In this document: piece after piece, positions 1-11,788 of the stretch
Layout: every line of letters begins with the position of its first letter
Position numbering within the stretch: the first letter of the stretch is position 1
Source of the DNA: Dipetalonema caudispina
Lineage: Eukaryota > Nematoda > Chromadorea > Rhabditida > Onchocercidae
Reading direction: 5' to 3'
Length of the DNA stretch: 64,000 nt
NCBI GenBank assembly: GCA_013365325.1
Contig: JABVXV010000047.1
Location: 186,001 to 250,000, forward strand
Notes under the pieces: generated by a model
Told to the model about the DNA's origin: nothing
Databases searched by the model: none
What the model saw: only the letters and a program-made list of their open reading frames with translations
Made by a program: the position numbers and the translations under genes

Positions 1-2129
1 AACTACCGCTGTCCCACGTGAGGCATAATTGCTCGCATTCAGTGACGTCACTTACATCCGCAATACGTTCGTCAAAGAAATCTGTGAAACCAGAAGATTG
101 CATTCGGATGAAGTGACACTGCGCAATATTCATAATAATATCTGAAATAGAAAATATTAGTACTAAATTGTTGACATATAAACATCTTTAATACCTACTA
201 GGAATCAAGCACAAACGAAGATAATGAAGACAAATAGAATTGTCACAAGAAGATAAATTTGAAATAATGTCGAGGCAAAAATTAGCTTCATCATCGGTGC
301 GATATAAATGCAATATAATACAACATTTTTACGTAAAACATCAACTTTAAACTAACTTTCCGGAAAACAATTGTTTTCATATAAATCTACATCTTCACTA
401 CGTCTGAAGAATTTTTTTGCATTGTGAACGTTTTGAATTGAAACATTCAAATAACGGCATTGTGTCGCTTTTTTATTATACAAGGTTGCTCTGCATTGCT
501 TTCTGAAATTTAGTACAAGTTGAAACGATTAAAATAGCCAGTGGATTTTTTGCTCCCGTCCGATTTTGCGAGAAATGCTTTTTCATGTTTCGGGATTACT
601 ACTTCACTGTTCAAAGCTGTATGACACATTCGGTAATACTCTGCTGCATCACTGTCCAAATGATAACGGTGATCAGACTGTCACTGTTTCTGATCGCTTA
701 ATTATAGTCTGCCAATGTAACAGAATCTTCATGACTTATCGTAACTTCTAAGGTGTATGCCCTGTCATGCATCAAAACTTTTATTTTCATGCCACAGTGA
801 ACTCCCCACTTCAGGTTTCATGAAAAAAAATATAGCTTCGATGGAAGTTAACTTTTATTATAAAGGAAATTTCGTTCAAGTACTTTGGGACACTATGCAT
901 CGCGAATAATAATAAATTGACATGAAATGAACATTTTCGATTAAAAAAATGAACCTTTTTAGACAAGAGGTCAGGCATTTCTCAAGCGAAATTTTTCCTT
1001 CAGCGATGTTTGCAAACCTGTCATCAATGAGATCCTTATTTGGAAACCTTTCAAATGACCATATCGTATTATCAGTACACTGCGATGATAACTCTATAAA
1101 TAAAGACTAGATCAATTTGTTGAACTGAATTCGTCATTTCATTTTTATCACCATGGAATTTTCTTCATCAATTTAAACTGTAAAATACAATGATTACTTT
1201 GATTAAGACAGAAAGATGTTGCGCTATAAATTACACTTTCCGGAATAGGCATCTCCGATTCATTCCCTTCTCTCGTTCGATCGATAAGCAAACATACCGG
1301 ATCATCTTGGACACCCATCAGGAAATTCACTGCGGTACATTTCTTCTGCTGAAATTTTACAATAAATGTTAAAATTATAAAGTAAATGCATAGCTTTTGG
1401 GTAGTAGGAAGAAAAAATAACTGAAAAGACTCTCAGCTACTTACATTATAAAGAAAGCAGGTCAAAGACATACTTTGGAGCAGTGTTGAAGGCAATCCTG
1501 AAAAGCGCTCGTTTGTAATTTCCCGATTATTTCACCCTCCATTAGGTGACCTCGTTCGATGACGTATGTAATGAACGCACAATATGAAATGAGTTCTCAT
1601 CAACGCTATATTTTTTTATAATTCAATGTGAACCATAATCAGAATAAAACAAAAATTAAAGACAAATGCCAAATGTTTACTCCTGACCTAATGGAGACAA
1701 TTTCACCTCACTTCTACAATTTACCTGACTTTTTTCCTCTTTTTGATCTTCCACCCCCAGCGACGTTTCTTTTGCAACAACTATCTTCAAACTTTTAGCT
1801 TCTTTAAAATTATACAATTTTCATCATAATCCATTTCCTAATACTACATATGATTTGTTTATTCCGAATTGCACTTTGTGTACAATTAACAAATTCCTCC
1901 TTCTTTATTAAGTATGTAGTAAATGAAAAAGAACAAGTATTGTTGACCTATTTTCATCGATAATATAAACAATCCCATGCATACGATGCTCTAATGCATG
2001 CATAATTATCAACTTCTTTAACTATCACTGTAATCATATTACCTAAGAATTATGGGTATATTTATATTACTTTTAGGAAAAACCAAAAAGAATTTACCGT
2101 TAATGGAGTCAGATAGAGTCATCGCTTGT
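1..2129 (-). CDS. PAN/apple-domain protein, partial (3' end beyond the left edge)
   Basis: Four minus-strand exons join in phase: 2129-2098, 1595-1474, 1348-1198 and 141-1. The reading contains two cysteine-patterned blocks. The first runs from SYCAFITYVIERG through QDCLQHCSK, KKCTAVNF and DPVCLLID to ATSFC. The second starts at AQCHFIRMQSSGFTDFFDE and includes VTECEQLCLTW. The C-x3-C spacing and the CxAVNF/VCLL elements resemble PAN/apple modules of nematode extracellular matrix and cuticle proteins, which bind protein or carbohydrate partners outside the cell. That assignment rests on pattern recognition only. The signal-peptide exon was not found. A hydrophobic ORF starting at 4919 is a possibility, but its splice phase does not fit. 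The acceptor of the 1348 exon is a tandem CAGCAG, so one residue may be optional. The 2098-2129 exon is the weakest. Confidence 0.6.
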
Positions 2130-5100
2130 CTGGTGCAAATAAAAGAAGATGCAAAGAATAATAATCGATCCATTGAAGCGATCCACTGAAGAATAGTTTT
2201 AACCAATTTTTAATCAATCATTTTTTTTTTTCAAGACTTTAAAAATTAACAGAAACCCTCGAATTGCGACATATTTGCAATGGATTGTTTTCACTAAGCA
2301 AAGGGAATAATCGATCACTAAAATGACGTATATAGGAAGTGAACTAAATTTCCAAGTTATATTGGCTTGTTTTTGTATTTGTTCCTTCATTTAATTATTT
2401 AACACAACAAACTCTTTATAATGATAATATACATACCAAGTAAATTAATCAATCGATCCCCGTGTAAGTTACGGATGAATCAACTTTTTGATAATTCACT
2501 GCTTTTAGTAAATTGCCAGTTAAGCATTTTAAAACTTAACCTTACTAAAAGTGAATAGTGAATTATATCAGCAAATCCAATTGTATGTCATCAACAAAAT
2601 TTACTATTGCATTCCGATATTTAATCAAATTTTATGACACTATCCATCTACCTAGTAATATTACTACCAATCTTCCGCAGTGTTTACGAAATTTTCCATG
2701 ATGACTTCAAGAGTTGAAAGACGGTAAGATAACTTGATTACTCAGCATAGTATTTTTAAACACCACACGATTTATTAATGAATCGCTGATGGAAAGTCAA
2801 CAGTTACGTATCTTTAATATAAGTGGACAGATTTATCACCAAGCTTGAGTTCATTAAATCTCCTCAGTTCAAAGTTCTTCATTCTTGCGGTCCAACTATG
2901 TGTTTCAGTTTATTTGCTAATCGAATTTCGGTGTAAAATTGATAAATAAAGGTGGTAATGGAAGATTGGATAAATTTTTTTGACCCTTATAGTCACAAAT
3001 ACCGAAGACTAAAATAGATGCTCACAATGGAATAAAGTGTAAGTCATAACAGATAGAAGTGTTGCTTCATCATAATTCAATTTTTCAGTCGCTATAAAAT
3101 TATAAAAAATAAATTTGGTACTAATAACTCAAAACCTAGAGAATTAAATGGCATAAGCTAACAGGACGAATACAAATTTTGAGGAAACATCTGAAAGGGT
3201 AAAGTAGCACGACATAGCAAGCATATGTGTATATGTTTCCTATAACTGAGCAGCAATTGGAAATTGGAGGAAGGGGCGCTGTAGGGGTGATTTGATTCAT
3301 CCGTCATCTATTTCAATCCCTCGGTTCAATTGTAGAATCAGTCACTCAGTTCCGCGATGCAATTAGGTCATGGCCCGTATTACGTTTCCTTTTTTCCTAT
3401 CCCTGAATTTCTTTTATTCGGTTGTGTCATTGTCGTATTCAACACCCTTGATCACCCTACTGGTTCCATACATCCTGGACAATTATTTGACAAAAAATAA
3501 GGTTAAAATTTGAAAATATTCAAAGAAAAATATTTTTATATACACATCGATCACGACTTTTGGTTTTGGTTTGCTAAGCGGGCAACTTTTTTTACGAATT
3601 TTTGAAAACTTCCACAACTCTTAATTTTTCATAGATTTGAATCAAACATCACTGTGAGATTTATTCGACTTAGCCAGAATAGAAGAAAGAAATAAAATTT
3701 GAAAATAGCAATGAATTCAGCGATGTTCGATTTTTGACTGAAAATAGTGAATAACATTCTATACTTCTCATGCCTAACTTTTCAGTTGACAAGAAACCGC
3801 TGGAAATAGTGTAACAATTGGTACCGCTATTTTCGAATAGATAACAGTGTTATATATGTTTCAGATCAGATCCCTAGCTATGCATATATTTGGAACCATT
3901 ATAAATTAAAGTCATCAGTGCTATTGTTACTACCAACATAAAAAGTACAAAAATGTGAGATACGTTGGAGAAATTCATGAAAATGACTCTGGCAAATTTA
4001 CTCAAAAAGTGAATTTATTGGTGATCAAATAAAATTAAATGAAGTGGACCAAGTAATCAAATAAAGGAAGTAAATTAAGTCAAACAATTAGATCGAGTAA
4101 ATTTAAAAAACAAGAAGCTTTCTATTGGATGAATTTCAGAAAAAATTGAATTCTCGAAAGAACTGATATCGAGCACAACCTAGCGATGAAGCCGTAACTG
4201 AACTTCGCATTTCATGTCAATGTGCCAAGCACCATGAGATTTTTCTTTCTAATTCTTGAAAGAATCGAGTGCAGAAACCATATATGAAATGTGACGAGAT
4301 ATAACCCAAAAGTAACTCCAAAAATGAGGACCCATTTCTGATATGGTTATATCGAACCCTCCTTCAAAGGAGGATATAAATCGGTCAAGGACATGTTCCG
4401 AGCAATGACGGTCCATTGTTACATCATTCCTTTTCTTATTTATGGTTAGGTGGGTCTGAGCTGCACCAATTGCATCAGCTACTTCAAGTTCTTACTTTAT
4501 GGGAAACTTCTATTTAAGAAATATATAAAACAAACGGCTTATGCCAGTTGTTAAAAAATGCGGCATGACTTCTCGCTTTAACATTTTCCCAGGTTTTAGC
4601 ACTGCTGTTTTATTGTTTGTTGCACCGCTGATATCTCTGAATATCTTGCTCTGAATTGAATGATAACAAGGAAAAATAAGTCGGCTATCTAATCTGAACC
4701 GTTACTTTATAGAATGGGCTTAAAACATTTTCTTAGTTCTCTCCCAGCAAGACCAGTTTCAGGAAAAACTAGAAGTTTCAAAACGTTTGATGCCATAGTC
4801 ATTATGCATACTTTATAATATAATACTGGTAAAGCATTAAAAGTGAAGATAAAACAGAAAAGAAAAGCTATCACATTATGTATGAGCAGAAAAAGTGTGC
4901 AAATCTCAGCAAAAACCATTGTAAAAATATTCAGAAAGTCAAATATGTAATATTCAACGACAAGAAACGAGTAATAGAATAAATTATTTGAAGTAACGAT
5001 GTTGCAAGTTATTCATCTATTTCATAGTTTTACCAAAACGATGAAATGCTAAATCTTAACAAAGATTTTGCATGAACAGATAAAAGGAGTGAAATATCAC

Positions 5101-5428
5101 AGAAAAAGATGAACAGAAAGACTCCATTTCTCAGGGGTTGCACAATTCCCTCATATATTCAAATACAATAAAAATGCGGATTCATATTCAAATTTTTAAC
5201 GAGTAACCCCATATATTTGTCCTATACGTATGGTCAGGAAAATTTAATAAAAGATGATACTAGGTAAAGGGCTACAAAGTATTTCCAATATCATTAAGCG
5301 GAGATATATATATGAATGTTCATACTGTACAAAATAGTATGACTTATTCCAACTATACATCAAAGACTGCCTATATAACCGTAAAATAGTAATTCATGCA
5401 CAGTAACACTTCCTATTATTAAATAAAA
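2130..5428. other. No convincing gene; upstream region or introns of the PAN gene
   Basis: This 3.3 kb lies between the first PAN exon found and the 3' end of spt-2. It probably holds the promoter and 5' exon of the PAN gene. I see only short ORFs without supporting splice sites, and one hairpin-forming inverted repeat at 2491-2566. A slightly more GC-rich patch near 3240-3470 has no clear reading frame. Confidence 0.4.
2491..2566. repeat. Imperfect inverted repeat (hairpin)
   Basis: The left arm, 2491-2524, starts ATAATTCACT and ends GTTAAG. The right arm, 2535-2566, reads as its reverse complement with small indels; the core CTTTTAGTAA and the outer ATAATTCACT are exact. The spacer is about 10 bases. 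It could be a small foldback element remnant or a structured RNA. Confidence 0.6.
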
Positions 5429-8400
5429 TCATAATGCAACGCTTTTACCGCATTGAGCTTCTCGAATGTCTTCAATTAGACCTATTCTTGAGCTTCGCTT
5501 TTCCTCACGAGCAATATCACGATAACTTGCTTCCATGTGACGATCGTCAATCATCCGTTCTCTTAACTTCCAACGATTTTTGTCATAGCGTGGATTTATT
5601 AACCTTAAATAATAATTGAGAATAAACACATTTAAAGGGGAGTAAAATTAAAAGCAGACTGCGTATATAATCGAAAACGAAATGCTAACATAAAGAAATA
5701 CCGCAATGTTTCCTCCAAATCGCCGCGTTTCAGATGTTCATCAAATTCGCTATCATCAATGAAATCATCCATTTCACTATCATATTCTTCATCATCAACA
5801 TCTTCATCCAAATCATCATCTTCTCTTAATTGACGCAGTCTAAATATAGGCAAAGTTTGCAGAGTTAACTGAATTTAATACATAAAGTCATAATGAAAAG
5901 AAAGGTACTCTTCTAGACGACGTCGCTCTCTTAGACGTATACGTTCGTGGGCTTTGAAACGAGCAACTGCTTCCTCTCGTGACATCACTTGTTTCGATGG
6001 ATCCTGACGCTGATTATCAGCTCTTGCAAGATTTCCTTCATTATTTCTTCTGGACCGTCTGGAAAGCAACACCTTTTAAAAGTTGAAATAATATTTTCTT
6101 ACAAAAAAATATCCTATTTGTAAACTTCAAAAATCACAGATAAGAAAAAAGACGCTAATTTTAAGAATACCGGATTCAACCTTGTTTATTAATTCATTTT
6201 TTTTTTTTTTCGTAATTTAAGTATGGTATCTAGCAGGGGAAAAACCATTTCAAATGAAATTTAAACCAGCTGCTCCATATTTTTACCTTGTTCGAATATC
6301 CTTATTATTAGATTCCTTTGCATTAGTTTTGACTACACTCGATGGAATGCCACTTGTACTGAGAGTTGTCTGAGACCGTTCTGGAGGAGGTCCTTGATAT
6401 CTAAATAATTAACTTGTATCACATACTTAAGATCAATATTAATTGAAAATACGTCAGCATTTAGATGAACTGATAAAAATTTAAAAGTTCAGGAAGTCGA
6501 ACATGAAGCAAAATTTATTCAAACAAACCTAATATCTCCTGGAAGATACCGCCGTAATGGAGGTGTAAAACAAGATCCAGACGATACGGATGATAGCATT
6601 TTCTGTTCCTTGATATGATCGGTTTGAATAACACTCATCTTTTTAGTAGCATTAGAACTAAATATATGATTCAGTGAAAAAAATTTTGTGCACCTAGATT
6701 TACTTACAATTCAACAGTAAAACAAAACCTCCGTTGTGCAGCAGAAGTCTTTTTACTGCACTCATTTGCTGGTTTCGATTTGCCCTCGCTATCATATTTA
6801 ATTTCTCTAATATCTCGTCGAAGCAATCCATTATGTGTTTTCTTTTTTGCAGGAGGTGGAGCAGCAAGCGGTGGTGGGCTAGGGGACGCTTTACCATTCT
6901 GAATTGCTTCTGCCTGAAAGAGAACTTCCCATTTCTGAACAGATCTGCATTAATCTATAAACTACAGCATTTTGAGCCCGCCCAAATGTTTGGCTCTGCT
7001 TTATGTCCATCTTGTTCAAAAAAGTAATCAATATCAAGAAATAAAATTCAAGAATTGGACCTACAAAAACTCATAAGACTCTGAACATTTCACTGAATAT
7101 CGAAGCATGGAGCTAGCTGTACTGCAATGAATGTCACCCACTTTCTTCATCAGGGAGAAGAAATTTGATTCCGATGGAGGTAAGCGACGCTTAATTGCAA
7201 CTTTCGTAGCAATTTTTCTCGATTTACTTTCCAGGAAACATGATAAGGAAGGCCCAGGAGAGTCTTCTTTCCTGAAATGCGAAAGCGCTTTAAAATTTTA
7301 ATAGGTTCTGGGATTACTATTGAACGAGCAGAAAATAAAAACAGCAAATGATTTGTTTAATGATTACCACTTGTTTCGGTATACAGTATATATAAGTAGG
7401 TAGAATGAACTCACGTCAAATGTCTCAAACTATTCTTTTTGTTGATGGAGACTCTATAAGGACCATTTCTGCAAGATTCTGCACCTGCTATTTTTTCAAC
7501 TACTTTCTTCCGTTCTAGAGCCTTCACGACACCTCCACGCAATTTACTGCAGAGACTATTAGCTTCTTCCTACAGAAAAGACACAGAATAGTGCTTAAAA
7601 AAATATATTGTAACGAAGAGGATAACATCATGAAGTTAAATACTGATTTCATGAATCATATAAATCAATAAATTAGAAATATGGGTTTAATTATATACAT
7701 GATAAAGTTCCGAACTTTTGAAGCATCATTTTAAAAATGTTCGGGACATTAAATTAGACACCAGCTCCAATTTCTCTTTTTGATTCATTATTTGCAAAAA
7801 TGATGAATCAAAAAGAAAGCAAAAATGATTTACAACTTACGACTTTCAAATTACGGAAAGATTAGATTAGCAAGCGACTTAAACGGACTGACGACAGACA
7901 TAATAGATCTGATTCGCAAACCGATGCAAGGTTGTGTATAGTGTTGGTAGTATCATCATAAAAAGAAATGTTGCCTGACTGCCCAGAAAGCTCTCTTACC
8001 GTTGCCTCATGCAGGAAACAGTCAACATGTATTTTTATCAACCATATAGTGATGCATGAAACTGACCTCCTCTCTAATTTGCTGTTTTTTCAGGTGTTCT
8101 TCGTGTTCGCGATCATTACCATACTTTTGTTGTAGCTCAATTGGCGTGCTACCAAACTGCTTAGCAAGCTTTTTATTTGCCTAAAGAATGGGGTAAAAAA
8201 ATGAATCGGTTGTATTTCAAGGGGAAAGAACACGAGTTCTCCCGTCGAGAGATAGGAGTTAATTAGCAGTATGTAAATTATTGAAGGAATTCCGTGAAAG
8301 CTTCTCAAGATCAAAAGAAAACTCTAACCTTTCCACCATAACTTTGCAATCTTAATTTTATAAGCTTCTCCTTTTGCTTCTTTTTCTCAGTTAACACTTT

Positions 8401-9514
8401 CCGCTTCTCTTCCTCCTTTCTCTTTAGAAATAATGCTATTCTGCTCTTATCGACGTCTGAATCTTCCTTCGTTTTTCTCTTCGGAATCACAAACTAAAAA
8501 TTTAGTTTGCGTAGTGTAAAATGATTCACTTTTACATAATTATCATTGAATACCTATTTATCCGAAGAATTTTGCCATTTTGAAATTAACCTGCAATATG
8601 TGTTGAGCAGTATCATTAAGTGATTAAATTAACTTGACAAGAAAAAAAAAATAGTTAGGGAATTTGACCATACCGAAGACGAAACGGATAATAATCCTTC
8701 AAAACTCATCATTTACCGAAGAATCAACCCATAGCCTATCCTAACCACTTTAACAAAGTATGAGAGTACTACCGCTTCAGCAGTATCGAATCACGACTAG
8801 GCATCACCCGAAGTTTGATCAGCAGGGAAAGGGAAGACACTTCCAGCTGTTGGTCAGGCAAACTTAAAACTCAGAAAAAAACCTAACCAGAGGGTGAATT
8901 AGGACGTCCCGCATCGTGCAGATGGAGGTGGGATGGAGGCTGTTTGGGGTGCACTTGTGTCACCACGTGGGTGTATGTTGCACGGAATGGAGAGTTCAAG
9001 AAAAGAAGATTCGAGTGAATGCAAATTCATTCAATTCGCTAATTCATTCTATTTAGGTGGCCTTCCACTCCCAGCAGGATATCATTTCTTCAACGCAAAA
9101 ACCTTAAAAACCTGAAAATAAAAAGTGGAAAAAAACCTGGTGAAGTAAAACGATACCATCACCTCCTTCAGCAAGACTTCATTTCATTCAGAGAAAAGCA
9201 GTTATGAAATTAAAACCTAAAAAACCCAGCAAGTACCACCCTACCTATCACCAGCGAGATACAGTTTTGTTTGGAGGACAGTGTAAGCAAAATTAAAATC
9301 TTAAAAAATAAATGGACAAATAATGCATAAACTCAAGTACTTTTGGTTTTTCGAAGGGGGATTTCACAACTTCCGATTGTTTCTGTTCCGCAGCCAATCG
9401 TACATTCGTGCATTTTTTGGTCTTTTGACACGCTTCATCAATCTTCTTGATTTCTTTACTCGCATTTTTAGTATTGCTACTTGCTTGTTTTAATATATCG
9501 TCGAATAAATCCAT
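5429..9514 (-). CDS. spt-2: SPT2 homolog, histone H3-H4 chaperone
   Basis: Eleven exons in continuous phase: 9514-9341, 8493-8329, 8180-8067, 7569-7415, 7271-7142, 6913-6708, 6657-6529, 6400-6287, 6058-5909, 5839-5702 and 5603-5429, giving 549 residues. Family hallmarks are in order. The N-terminus is MDLFDDIL. A basic helical stretch with FLKRKEEEKRK (residues ~75-85) is followed by a proline-rich middle. Near the C-terminus is the acidic EEYDSEMDDFIDD (~residue 460), followed by YDKNRWKLRERMIDDR and a final helical block. SPT2 binds H3-H4 tetramers during transcription and chromatin assembly in the nucleus. The ATG at 9514 was chosen because the upstream in-frame codon is only TTG. A TTTTCAG acceptor 32 bases upstream looks like a trans-splice site, and a short uORF lies between. 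All ten introns fit GT-AG. Confidence 0.93.
7776..7815. repeat. 13-bp perfect inverted repeat in an spt-2 intron
   Basis: CTTTTTGATTCAT at 7776-7788 is exactly reverse-complemented at 7803-7815, with a 14-base loop that itself pairs partly. It lies in the intron between exons 3 and 4 of spt-2. No known element was recognised. Confidence 0.7.
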
Positions 9515-9524
9515 ATACAACCAC

Positions 9525-9542
9525 TTATTGTATCATTATCAT
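9525..9542 (-). promoter_or_regulatory. Five-codon upstream ORF in the spt-2 leader
   Basis: Between the predicted trans-splice acceptor (AG at 9548-9547) and the spt-2 start lies ATG ATA ATG ATA CAA TAA, ending 10 bases before the main ATG at 9514. If the leader is spliced there, ribosomes meet two ATGs before the real start, which would dampen translation. This is inferred from sequence only. Confidence 0.5.
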
Positions 9543-9546
9543 TAGT

Positions 9547-11788
9547 CTGAAAATATACGTACGCTTAGCGTCTCTTGCTCGTGTTCCTTAGCTCATCCTA
9601 TCATGGCAACACAGCCATATTTTCATGCAAGAAAAACTCAATAAACAATCCGAAACTTTAGAAATCGACGAGGAAAGACTCATACACAGTATGTCTGAAG
9701 TCCCCCATACCGGAACCGGTAAACCCGCACTAAACAAGAAGACTATCGACAGCAAACCTGACCAGACTACTGCAACGGCTCACTAATCCTTAGCTGTGCC
9801 GTATTTGATGAGGCGCAATGCAACAAATATCCTTCCACATTCCCAGCAACCATCAGTTGCAAAAAATATTTTTCAGACAAGCGTGTCAGCAAGAATCTCT
9901 TTGTGAACTTGTCTTAACTCCCAGAGGAAGAAGATGTAGAAACTGACAAGAAGGGATTCCGGAAAACCACATTTCTGTCTTCTTTTCGTCTGTTAAGTTG
10001 TGTGCGCTTATTTCGCATTATGTTCAAAACAATTCCAATATGGACTTACTGATGAATTGTTACGGCTAAGAGAACCGTAAGTAGTGTAGATAACAGGTGA
10101 TGAATGCTGATGATTGGCCGTAGATGTCATGTTATCATAAAATACGGACTGGGATGATTCGGACGATGTGTTGGTTTAAAATATTTGCTTGTTTATTTTC
10201 TTCAGTGATTTTTGGGCAAATGCTCTTCTTGCATTTTTTCGTGTTTAAGCAAAAATTTGCGTTTTGAGTCAATGTAAAAGAAATAGGGTAGAAAAGCTGA
10301 TAAAAGTAAATCAGTTATGGGATTTTTGATAACTGCCGAAATTTACATATATTCCGTTGTAAAATTTCTGTACAAACATTATAAAATGTGTAGAAATTTT
10401 ACCCAAGAAAACACCAGATTGCACCAGATTGCGTAATTAAGCCAATAATTTTACCTTTTTGACCAGAACTTATTGGCTTAATTATGCGAACAATACAGTT
10501 CACCGAATTTAATGAAATCTGGTCGGTTTAAAGATAAAAAAATGCGCCAAATGGGAACTGAATACAAAATGAACTGTTTCGGCCACCAGTGCAAAATGCG
10601 AGATTGATAATTCTGAGTTTAAATCCCGGGAAAACAAGGTTACAATTTTATGCAATTCAAATTTTTCTAAAAGAGTGTAGAAAGTCAAAAAAATGAAGGA
10701 AATTTTAGATTTGATTTTTAGGTTCGATACAATTATCAAAAGCAGTAAACTGCACTTTTTTTTTCTTTATTCTATTTTAACGAACTGAACATAAGACAGA
10801 AACTAGCAAAATGTAATCCATATCATCGCCATTCGAACAGTTCAGGTCACACTCCTTTGACGAGAGAAACCGTTTGCAATCACTTTCGATGAGCACTTAG
10901 CCAATTCCGGTAAGTAAAATTAATGTAGGTAAATCATTCATGTTCACATACTACAGATGACAACGACGCCGATCTAAATCAAAACCTATCAACTGAAATA
11001 GAAATTAAAATAATAAAATAATTTGATTCACAACCTAGACAAACCGATAGTTCAAGACACAATGAGATAAGGCCTATTTCATGAATAAACTAATGGTCCG
11101 AGAAGACAAGAAAGGTGGGCTAAGTAACGATTATTCGGTATCATTTAAGATAACTATTATCCATGAGACAAGGATTTTCTCCTTCTTCCTTGTTATTACA
11201 TAACGTAACGTTCAATGAGAAAATCAATTTCCACTTACAGTTTCTGTCGGAAAACCGAAGTAATCTTATAAAATTACTTTTGTAGCTGAATAATCAAAGT
11301 AGTTGTATTCTAGAAGTTTGTTCTACTTTTTTATGTGATCCAGCTAAAATTTTGTATATCTTAAACACCTAGTAAATCCACATCTTGAACATCTGGTTAA
11401 TTAATTCACAAGTAAATTCCCATTCTAAAAACTAAATTTATATTCAATGGTTAAATTGTAAAATGTAAAATAACTCTTCTATCCACATAGATACCTTTGT
11501 ATCCAATAGGATTGTGTCACAACATGTCTTTGTAAATCACCACATATAAAGTGTTAAATTTCACTACGGAGGCATTCTTTCATTCATTCATTCATTCTAT
11601 TTCTTTGCACATTTCGCATTATCATTCTTTTGATTACTTCTATTACTTGCTTATCATTGTTTCAACACGATCGTTGGCATTTCTATCACAAATATTCCAT
11701 AAATCTTTACTACAATACTTGTCCGTGAAACAACAAACTACCCAAGTACCAAAAAACTTTCACGATAGTTTCTAATATTCAAGCAGTG
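9547..11788. other. Intergenic, probable divergent promoter region
   Basis: The region separates the 5' ends of spt-2 (minus) and the RCC1-like gene (plus). No ORF here has matching splice sites. It holds one strong hairpin (10434-10484) and a direct duplication of CACCAGATTG at about 10412-10431. The promoters of both neighbours should lie here. Confidence 0.5.
10434..10484. repeat. 15-bp perfect inverted repeat
   Basis: TAATTAAGCCAATAA at 10434-10448 pairs exactly with TTATTGGCTTAATTA at 10470-10484, with a 21-base loop. The flanking GCG/TGCG extends the stem imperfectly. It lies between two divergent genes and could be a structured regulatory site or an element end. Confidence 0.75.

Noticed and set aside
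15..50. E-box CACGTG (15-20) and CRE-like TGACGTCA (43-50)
   Set aside because: Both lie inside the minus-strand PAN exon, where they encode part of ADVSDVTECEQLCLTW, so a promoter role is unlikely.
4707..4919. Hydrophobic minus ORF as signal-peptide exon of the PAN gene
   Set aside because: Its possible donors are phase 0, while the next known exon needs phase 2, so the join does not work as read.
8933..9115. 60-codon plus ORF in a GC-richer patch
   Set aside because: It lies within spt-2 intron 1 on the opposite strand, without splice sites or a recognisable product.
10600..10640. GAGTTTAAATCCCGG resembling a tRNA B box
   Set aside because: No A box, cloverleaf stems or anticodon arm can be formed around it.
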